Source of the DNA: Opitutia bacterium
Lineage (GTDB): Bacteria; Verrucomicrobiota; Verrucomicrobiia; Opitutales; Opitutaceae
DNA length: 64,000 bases
Assembly: GCA_016187925.1 (NCBI GenBank)
Contig: JACPIS010000002.1
Span: forward strand, 124,001 to 188,000
Direction: 5' to 3'
Of this stretch, positions 58,386 to 64,000 are shown piece after piece. The number at the start of each line of letters is the position of its first letter. Position 1 is the stretch's first letter. The position numbers and the translations under genes are program-made. Under the pieces are notes generated by a model that saw only the letters and a program-made list of their open reading frames with translations, did no database searches and had not been told where the DNA came from.

Positions 58386-59318
58386 ATGTCAGCGCAACCC
58401 GCGCTTAGTTTCATCATCCCTCTTTATTACAGCGCCGAGACGATCCGGCCGCTGGTCAAGGAGATCGAAGCCCTCACCGTCGAGGGTGGTCACGAACTCG
58501 TGCTGGTGAACGACGGCAGCCGCGACACCACCGTGGCGGTCTGCCGTGAGTTGGTGAAGGAGGCGCGGATTCCGATCACACTGATCAACCACGCCCGCAA
58601 CTTCGGCGAACACAACGCGGTGCTCACCGGTTACCGGCACGCGCGCGGCGCCTACCTCGTGAATCTCGACGACGACGGCCAGAATCCGCCCGCGGAGGCG
58701 ATCCGGTTGTGGCAGCACGCGCGCGAGCAGGGGCTGGATGCGGTTTACGGGCACTACGCGGTGAAGGAGCATTCGGCCTTCCGCAATTTTGGCAGCTGGC
58801 TGACGAACCGCGTGACCGACTGTGTCCTCGACAAGCCCCGCGGGTTCTACCTCTCGAGTTTCCGTTGCGTGAGTGCGTTCGTGGCGGGGGAGGTGGCGGA
58901 GCATCAGGGACCCTACCCCTACATCGACGGGTTGATCCTGCAGGTGACGCAGAACATCGGCTCGCTCGAGGTGAACCACAAAGAACGCCTGGCGGGCGAG
59001 AGCGGCTACAACCTGCGGCGGCTGCTGCGCCTGTGGATCAGCACTTTCGTGAATTTTTCCGTCATGCCGCTGCGGATGGCGACGCTGCTGGGCCTGATGA
59101 TGGCCGCGGCGGGATTGGCCGGTCTAGGGTTTGTTTTCTATCTGAGAATCACGAATCGCGGTCCCTCGTTCGGCTGGGGATCGCTGATGGGTGCGCTGCT
59201 GGTTTTCTCCGGCACACAACTCGTGATGCTGGGACTGATCGGCGAGTATGTCGGCCGGATGTTTCTCACCGTCAACCGCCGCCCGCAGTCCGTGGTGCGG
59301 GACGTCTGGCGGAGCTGA
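58386..59318 (+). CDS. GT2-family glycosyltransferase, polyprenyl-phosphate-sugar type
   Basis: 310 residues. Opens LSFIIPLYYSAETIRPLV, ELVLVNDGSRDTTVAV and NLDDDGQNPP (DxD-type metal site), followed by two C-terminal membrane helices (about 230-250 and 265-290). This is the DPMS/ArnC-type plan: it charges a polyprenyl phosphate with a sugar at the inner face. Donors for the GT39/GT-C proteins nearby would come from such an enzyme. ATG 58386, 16 bp after the aminotransferase. Confidence 0.88.
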   Translation: MSAQPALSFIIPLYYSAETIRPLVKEIEALTVEGGHELVLVNDGSRDTTVAVCRELVKEARIPITLINHARNFGEHNAVLTGYRHARGAYLVNLDDDGQNPPAEAIRLWQHAREQGLDAVYGHYAVKEHSAFRNFGSWLTNRVTDCVLDKPRGFYLSSFRCVSAFVAGEVAEHQGPYPYIDGLILQVTQNIGSLEVNHKERLAGESGYNLRRLLRLWISTFVNFSVMPLRMATLLGLMMAAAGLAGLGFVFYLRITNRGPSFGWGSLMGALLVFSGTQLVMLGLIGEYVGRMFLTVNRRPQSVVRDVWRS

Positions 59319-59319
59319 A

Positions 59320-60240
59320 TCAGCGCAACATCTCGCGCCAGCGCTCCATTTCGGTCTCGATGGCCATATTCATCCCGAGCAGGATGGCCATGGTCGGGCG
59401 GGGCAGAAAGTGCCAGCGGTAGAGAAAGCAGTCGCGGGCCAGAACCTGATCCGCGAAATCCCGGGGCTCCTCCCATTCGAGCGACAGGTGATACCGGCAC
59501 CAGGCGCGCGCGGCGAGCCGGGCAATGGCATGACGCCAGCGCAACATGAGCCGGTAGGAATTGTGCTCGTCGCGCAATTTGCGGCCGTGCGATTGGCTGA
59601 TGTGATGGCGGACGACGCTGCGCAGGGAGACATAGTTGCGCCGACCGGCCGCGCGCGCGCGCAAGCACAGGTCGATGTCCTCGCCGCCGTTGATGAAGCC
59701 CTCGTCAAACGCGCCCAATTCGTGCCAAACCGCGCGCCGGATCGCGAAACAGGCGCCGGTGATGGCCGGAACCTCGCGGCGGCCGAGCAATCGCGAAAGC
59801 CAGGAGCGGGAGGCGTCGTGCTGCGGCTTGCCCTTGTGGTCGAAGAAAATCCCGGTGTGGTCGATGACGCCGGTGGCAGCGCTCACTTGGACGTTGCCGA
59901 CCAGAGCGGCCTTGCGGTCACGCGTCGCGATCCGGCGCATGGGTTCATACCAGCCGGGCAACAGGATCAGATCGTTGTTGAGGAAGAACAACAGTTCGCC
60001 CGAGGCCGCCGCCGCGCCGCGGTTGCACGTGCCGGCGAAGCCGAGGTTGCGCTCGTTCAGGATCGCGCGGCAGGGAGCGGACAGGGTGGCGAGCCACTCG
60101 CGCGTGCCGTCGGTGGAACCGTCGTCGACGAAGATGATTTCGTGCGCGAGTCCGGCCGGCAGGGTGGCCTGCAGCGTGCGCAGGCATTCCTGCGTCAGCG
60201 CAAGGCAGTTGTAGAGCGGAATGATGAACGAGGCCTGCAT
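59320..60240 (-). CDS. GT2-family glycosyltransferase
   Basis: 306 residues. ASFIIPLYNCLALTQECLRTL, EIIFVDDGSTDGTREWLA, FLNNDLILLPGWYEPM (DxD equivalent), GGEDIDLCLRARAAG (ED catalytic pair), and a basic C-terminal extension without a clear membrane segment. Family as in rhamnosyl/galactosyl GT2 enzymes. Convergent with the gene at 58386 and divergent from the methyltransferase at 60363. Confidence 0.88.
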   Translation of the reverse strand: MQASFIIPLYNCLALTQECLRTLQATLPAGLAHEIIFVDDGSTDGTREWLATLSAPCRAILNERNLGFAGTCNRGAAAASGELLFFLNNDLILLPGWYEPMRRIATRDRKAALVGNVQVSAATGVIDHTGIFFDHKGKPQHDASRSWLSRLLGRREVPAITGACFAIRRAVWHELGAFDEGFINGGEDIDLCLRARAAGRRNYVSLRSVVRHHISQSHGRKLRDEHNSYRLMLRWRHAIARLAARAWCRYHLSLEWEEPRDFADQVLARDCFLYRWHFLPRPTMAILLGMNMAIETEMERWREMLR

Positions 60241-60362
60241 CCGGGCCGGAGTATGGGGTTGGACAGTGTGCTGACAAGCGGTGGCTGCGGCCGGGTTGGG
60301 GGAATTATTCCCGGAAGAAATTCCGTCCGGTGGATTTTCCCGCGGAATAAGCCGCCCGGGGA

Positions 60363-61115
60363 ATGATTCGCATCCGCGTGCAACCTGAAGAATATCGCAA
60401 GCTCGCCGCCATGGAGGATAGCATGTGGTACTTCCGCGGGCTGCACCAAAGGTTCGCCGATTTCCTCAGTCTAGGGCTTCCGCCGGGTCGCGCGCGGGTG
60501 CTGGATGCCGGCTGCGGCGCCGGGGGATTTATCCGGCGGACGCAGCCGATGCGGCCGGAGTGGGAGTTCACAGGGATCGACATCATGCCCCAGGCCTGCG
60601 TGCTGGCGCGCCAGCGTACGGCGGCGCGGATCGTCGAAGGCTCGATCACTTCGCTTCCGTTTGCCGCCGGGGAGTTCGATGCCGTGGTTTCCGGTGATGT
60701 CGTCTGCCAGGTGGGAGACGATGCTGCCGCGCTGCGCGAGCTGGCGCGCTGTGTGCGGCCGGGGGGCGTCGTGGCGGTGAACGTGCCCGCCTTCCGGTGG
60801 CTCTGGTCCTACCACGATCAGGCGTGCGAAACGCTGCGCCGCTACACCCAGAGAGAGGTGGCCGCCCTGTTTATGCAGGCGGGGTTGGCCGTGCGGCTTG
60901 CGAGTTACGCGAACGCCGTGCCGTTCCTGTTCATCGTGCTCCGCAGAAAAATCCTCCGACGGCAAGACCGGGCGAGCGATCTTCACCTGTACCCGCGGCC
61001 TGTGGAGGATGCTTTCACCCGCGTGGCCTCGGTGGAGAATGCCTGGTTGAGACAGGGGAGATCACTGCCGGTGGGCAGCTCGGTGTTTGTCGTGGGACAA
61101 AAGTCCGCGTACTAG
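60363..61115 (+). CDS. SAM-dependent methyltransferase (second paralogue)
   Basis: 250 residues. EEYRKLAAMEDSMWYFRGLHQRFA opening, motif I VLDAGCGAGGFIRRTQ, FDAVVSGDVVCQVGDD and VRPGGVVAVNVPAFRWLWSYHDQA. It corresponds position by position to the protein at 55516-56253, so they are paralogues within 5 kb. Stands alone; convergent with rfbA. Confidence 0.85.
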   Translation: MIRIRVQPEEYRKLAAMEDSMWYFRGLHQRFADFLSLGLPPGRARVLDAGCGAGGFIRRTQPMRPEWEFTGIDIMPQACVLARQRTAARIVEGSITSLPFAAGEFDAVVSGDVVCQVGDDAAALRELARCVRPGGVVAVNVPAFRWLWSYHDQACETLRRYTQREVAALFMQAGLAVRLASYANAVPFLFIVLRRKILRRQDRASDLHLYPRPVEDAFTRVASVENAWLRQGRSLPVGSSVFVVGQKSAY

Positions 61116-61130
61116 GGCGAGGCTGCAAGC

Positions 61131-62006
61131 TCAGGCGAGCAGGCGCTTCAGGTAGTCGCCGTAAGAGGACTTGCCGAGCTTCTTGATGTTGGCCTCGAGG
61201 CCGGCGCGGTCGATCCAGCCGTGCTTGAAGGCGATTTCCTCGAGACAGGCGATCTTCAGTCCGGTGCGATTTTCCAGCACCTCGACGAACTGCGCGGCCT
61301 GCATAAGCGAATCGTGCGTGCCGGTGTCGAGCCAGGCCGTGCCGCGACCGAAGAGCTCGACATGCAGCCGGCCGTGCTCGAGGTAAAGCCGGTTGAGGTC
61401 GGTGATTTCGAGTTCACCGCGCTTGGACGGCTGGAGGCTGCGGGCGAGGGCGACGACCTCGGAGTCGTAGAAATACAGGCCGGGGACGGCGTAGTTGGAC
61501 TTCGGGTGCGCCGGCTTTTCCTCGAGGGACAGCACGCGGCCGTCCGGCGCGAACTCGACGACGCCGTAGGCGGTCGGGTTGGCCACGTGGTAGCCGAAGA
61601 TGGTGGCGCCGTCGTGGCGGGCGCTGGCGTCGGCGAGGGACTTGATGAAGTCGGCGCCGTAGAAAAGATTGTCGCCCAGCACAAGGGCGGAGGGTTCGCC
61701 CTTGAGGAAGCCGACATCGTCGGCGATGTGGAAGGCTTGGGCGAGTCCCTCGGGCTTGGCCTGGGCGGCGTAGGAAAGCTTGAGCCCGAACTGCGCGCCG
61801 TCCTCGAGCAGCCGCTGGAAGAGCGGCAGATCCTGCGGCGTCGAGATGATGAGCACCTCGCGGATGCCGGCGAGCATCAGCACCGACAACGGATAGTAGA
61901 TCATCGGCTTGTCGTAGACGGGCATGAGCTGCTTGCTCACCGCGATGGTCAGGGGGTAGAGCCGGGTGCCGGAGCCGCCGGCGAGGATGATGCCTTTGCG
62001 ATTCAT
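61131..62006 (-). CDS. rfbA: Glucose-1-phosphate thymidylyltransferase (RfbA/RmlA)
   Basis: Makes dTDP-glucose from glucose 1-phosphate and dTTP. 291 residues: [74 protein letters not shown] and [13 protein letters not shown]. Full-length and canonical. ATG 62006 is used. It lies 4 bp after rfbB in the same operon. Confidence 0.95.
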   Translation of the reverse strand: MNRKGIILAGGSGTRLYPLTIAVSKQLMPVYDKPMIYYPLSVLMLAGIREVLIISTPQDLPLFQRLLEDGAQFGLKLSYAAQAKPEGLAQAFHIADDVGFLKGEPSALVLGDNLFYGADFIKSLADASARHDGATIFGYHVANPTAYGVVEFAPDGRVLSLEEKPAHPKSNYAVPGLYFYDSEVVALARSLQPSKRGELEITDLNRLYLEHGRLHVELFGRGTAWLDTGTHDSLMQAAQFVEVLENRTGLKIACLEEIAFKHGWIDRAGLEANIKKLGKSSYGDYLKRLLA

Positions 62007-62010
62007 GGGG

Positions 62011-63078
62011 TCAGACTTTGGTGCCGAGTCGTTCGCGGGAATACTTCTTGGTCGTGATGTCAGCAGCCCAGGCACGATGGGTCAAATACCAGTCGACGGT
62101 CTTTTCGATGCCGGTGGCGAAGGTCTCTTGCGGCTGCCAGCCGAGCTCGCGGTGGATCTTGGCGGCGTCGATGGCGTAGCGGCGGTCATGGCCCGGGCGG
62201 TCCTGCACGTAGGTGATCTGTTTCGTGTAGCTCTGGCCGTCGGCGCGCGGGGACTTTTGGTCGAGCAGGGCGCAGATAGTCTGGACGATTTCGATGTTCG
62301 GTTTTTCGTTCAGGCCGCCGATGTTGTAGGTCTCGCCGGTGCGGCCGCGCTGGAGCACGCGCCAGATGGCGGCGGCGTGGTCGCCGACGTAGAGCCAGTC
62401 GCGGATCTGCATGCCGTCGCCGTAGACCGGGAGAGGTTTGCCCTCGAGGGCGTTGAGAATCATCAGCGGAATCAGCTTCTCGGGGAAATGATACGGACCG
62501 TAGTTGTTCGAGCAGTTGGTCGTGAGCGTGGGCAGGCCGTAGGTGTGCTGGTAGGCGCGGACGAGATGGTCGCTGGCAGCCTTGGAGGCGGCGTAGGGGG
62601 AATTGGGTTCGAAGTTGTGCTCCTCGGTGAAGGCCGGGGCGCCGGGCGCCAGCGAGCCGTAGACCTCGTCGGTCGAGACGTGAAGAAACCGGAACGCGGT
62701 CTTTTTCGGCTCGGGGAGCTTGGTCCAATATTGCTTGGCGCAGTTGAGGAGGCGGAGCGTGCCGACGACGTTGGTCTGGACGAACGGTTCGGGCGAATCG
62801 ATGGAGCGGTCGACGTGCGACTCAGCGGCGAAGTTCACCACCGCGTCGATCTGATGCTCGGCCAGCAGGCGCGCGACGAGCGCGGTGTCGCCGATATCAC
62901 CGTGCGCAAAAACGTAGCGTGGGTCACCGGCGAGATCGGCGAGATTGGCCGGGTTGCCCGCGTAGGTGAGCGCGTCGAGGTTGACGAGCTTCGCGAGCGG
63001 GGAGCCTTTTTCGAGCAGGCGCTGGCGAATGAAATTGGAGCCGATGAAACCGCAGCCGCCGGTAACGAGAAGGTTCAT
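62011..63078 (-). CDS. rfbB: dTDP-glucose 4,6-dehydratase (RfbB/RmlB)
   Basis: Converts dTDP-glucose to dTDP-4-keto-6-deoxyglucose. 355 residues, extended [68 protein letters not shown] (Tyr-x3-Lys) and [15 protein letters not shown]. Full-length and canonical. It lies 7 bp after the reductase gene upstream and 4 bp before rfbA, in one operon. Confidence 0.95.
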   Translation of the reverse strand: MNLLVTGGCGFIGSNFIRQRLLEKGSPLAKLVNLDALTYAGNPANLADLAGDPRYVFAHGDIGDTALVARLLAEHQIDAVVNFAAESHVDRSIDSPEPFVQTNVVGTLRLLNCAKQYWTKLPEPKKTAFRFLHVSTDEVYGSLAPGAPAFTEEHNFEPNSPYAASKAASDHLVRAYQHTYGLPTLTTNCSNNYGPYHFPEKLIPLMILNALEGKPLPVYGDGMQIRDWLYVGDHAAAIWRVLQRGRTGETYNIGGLNEKPNIEIVQTICALLDQKSPRADGQSYTKQITYVQDRPGHDRRYAIDAAKIHRELGWQPQETFATGIEKTVDWYLTHRAWAADITTKKYSRERLGTKV

Positions 63079-63085
63079 GGGAAAA

Positions 63086-63961
63086 TCAGGCGGTGGCTTT
63101 GATCCAGCGGCGGAGATCGCGCTCGACGGCCTCATGCACCTCGATGAGATGGATGCCGACGGAGGCGAGCTTGGTGGAATCCATCACGCAGTTGGAGCGC
63201 GGGGTCTTGGCGGCCTTCTGCATGAAGTCGGTCTCGCTCTTGAAGAACACGAAGTTCTTGTCGGACACGCCGGTTTTCTTGATGAGCTCGACGACCTCGT
63301 GCGTGGTCACCTGGCCGGGATTGGTGACGTTGTAGGTGCCGAAGGGCACGCGCTTCTCCCAACAGGCGAATGTGCCGGCGACGAACTCCTCGAGCTGCGA
63401 GATGGAGTTGGTGGCTTCGAGGAGGGTGTTATAGCGCAGAAGCTTCGTCAGGTAATTGCGCGGATTGTCGACGTTGTTGAACGGAATGCGCAGGCGCCAG
63501 ATGTAGACGTCGGGCTTGCCGGCGAGCACTTCCTCGCCGAGAGCCTTCGTGCCGGAATAAAAACTGCAGGGCGGCGAGCGGAAGGTGAAGTTGGGGGTGT
63601 CGTCTTCCTTGAAGCCCGAGCCGTCGGGCCGGGCGCCACTGTAGATGCAGCCGGAGGAGACGTGGCCCCACGGCACGCCGGCGGCGGTGCAGGCGTTGGC
63701 GATGATGCCCGGGAGGACGGCGTTGCCCATCAGGCACTCGGCCTTGTGCAGTTCACAGGCGTCGACGTTGGGCTTGCCGGTGTAGCCCGCGGCGTTGATG
63801 AGGAACTCGGGTTTCTCGCGCCGGAGCAGTTCGGTCAGCGCGGCCTGATTCGTGTAATCAAACTCGGCCCGGCGCAGATTGCGGAACGGGATGCCCTTGC
63901 GCTGCAGCAAGGCCTGATAAGCCGAGCCGACGTAACCGGAACCTCCAAGCAGGTAAATCAT
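63086..63961 (-). CDS. dTDP-4-keto-6-deoxyglucose reductase resembling eukaryotic bifunctional epimerase/reductase (NRS/ER)
   Basis: 291 residues, RmlD-superfamily SDR. Glycine loop [14 protein letters not shown], then [25 protein letters not shown] (Cys105), [23 protein letters not shown] (Tyr135-x3-Lys139), [22 protein letters not shown] (Lys173) and [16 protein letters not shown]. Several of these blocks match the plant nucleotide-rhamnose synthase epimerase/reductase from memory (NAAGVTGRPNVDWCE, GFKEEDTPNFT, SNPRNFITKISRYN, NFTNPGVVSHNEI) better than they match bacterial RmlD. First gene of the operon with rfbB and rfbA; it likely yields dTDP-L-rhamnose. Confidence 0.85.
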   Translation of the reverse strand: MIYLLGGSGYVGSAYQALLQRKGIPFRNLRRAEFDYTNQAALTELLRREKPEFLINAAGYTGKPNVDACELHKAECLMGNAVLPGIIANACTAAGVPWGHVSSGCIYSGARPDGSGFKEDDTPNFTFRSPPCSFYSGTKALGEEVLAGKPDVYIWRLRIPFNNVDNPRNYLTKLLRYNTLLEATNSISQLEEFVAGTFACWEKRVPFGTYNVTNPGQVTTHEVVELIKKTGVSDKNFVFFKSETDFMQKAAKTPRSNCVMDSTKLASVGIHLIEVHEAVERDLRRWIKATA

Positions 63962-64000
63962 GGGTCGCGCTATTGGAAGGAGTCTGCCGCCAAGCGCAAG

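Noticed and set aside
1-64000. tRNA, rRNA, CRISPR arrays, insertion sequences or prophage genes
   Set aside because: I looked for cloverleaf-like segments, regularly spaced repeats with unique spacers and transposase/integrase motifs, and saw none that I could support.

Overview
The window is one contiguous piece of a GC-rich bacterial chromosome. Its gene set and style point to a Verrucomicrobiota of the Opitutales/Opitutaceae type. The supporting features are a GreA fused to a long N-terminal extension (also known in chlamydiae), a sigma factor with a membrane-tethered tail, a PPi-type phosphofructokinase, many GTG/TTG starts, and intergenic DNA full of short dyads and heptamer/decamer repeats. 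This assignment is inferred from recalled families, not from a database search. I found no tRNA, rRNA, CRISPR array, insertion sequence or prophage.

0-12 kb is housekeeping. ispD and pyrF run leftward and ispE, ptsI, a DUF4160/DUF2442 pair and pfk run rightward. They are followed by an ArsR-methyltransferase fusion, a LysE-type exporter, the large GreA fusion and an RsmB-type rRNA methyltransferase.

12-24.5 kb is a nearly unbroken leftward run. In transcription order it holds purD, an exported protein, a low-molecular-weight phosphatase, glyA, two tandem CHASE/PAS hybrid histidine kinases with near-identical C-terminal halves, an MFS transporter and a two-aspartate protease lipoprotein.

24.6-34 kb is mixed. 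It holds an ECF sigma factor with a C-terminal membrane anchor, a LOG-domain fusion protein, an exported FKBP, a small Cys-rich exported protein with a TonB-plug-like tail, threonine aldolase, aroK-queG, a thioesterase and a glycosyltransferase.

34.1-38.5 kb is a compact four-gene rightward cassette: an ACP-dehydratase fusion, a ketosynthase, an SDR reductase and an MGDG/MurG-like glycosyltransferase. It looks like a small dedicated lipid or glycolipid pathway. leuD-leuC with a divergent LysR regulator follows at 39.7-42.8 kb.

42.8-64 kb is an envelope-glycan region. It carries four GT4-type glycosyltransferases, two GT2 enzymes, three large membrane proteins (one GT39-like), three methyltransferases, a serine-palmitoyltransferase-like enzyme, an epimerase-DegT aminotransferase pair and a dTDP-sugar operon. 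In that operon rfbB and rfbA sit behind a reductase that reads like the eukaryotic bifunctional epimerase/reductase (NRS/ER), with no rmlC in view. No flippase (Wzx), polymerase (Wzy) or ABC exporter is visible, so the export route lies elsewhere or is unrecognised.
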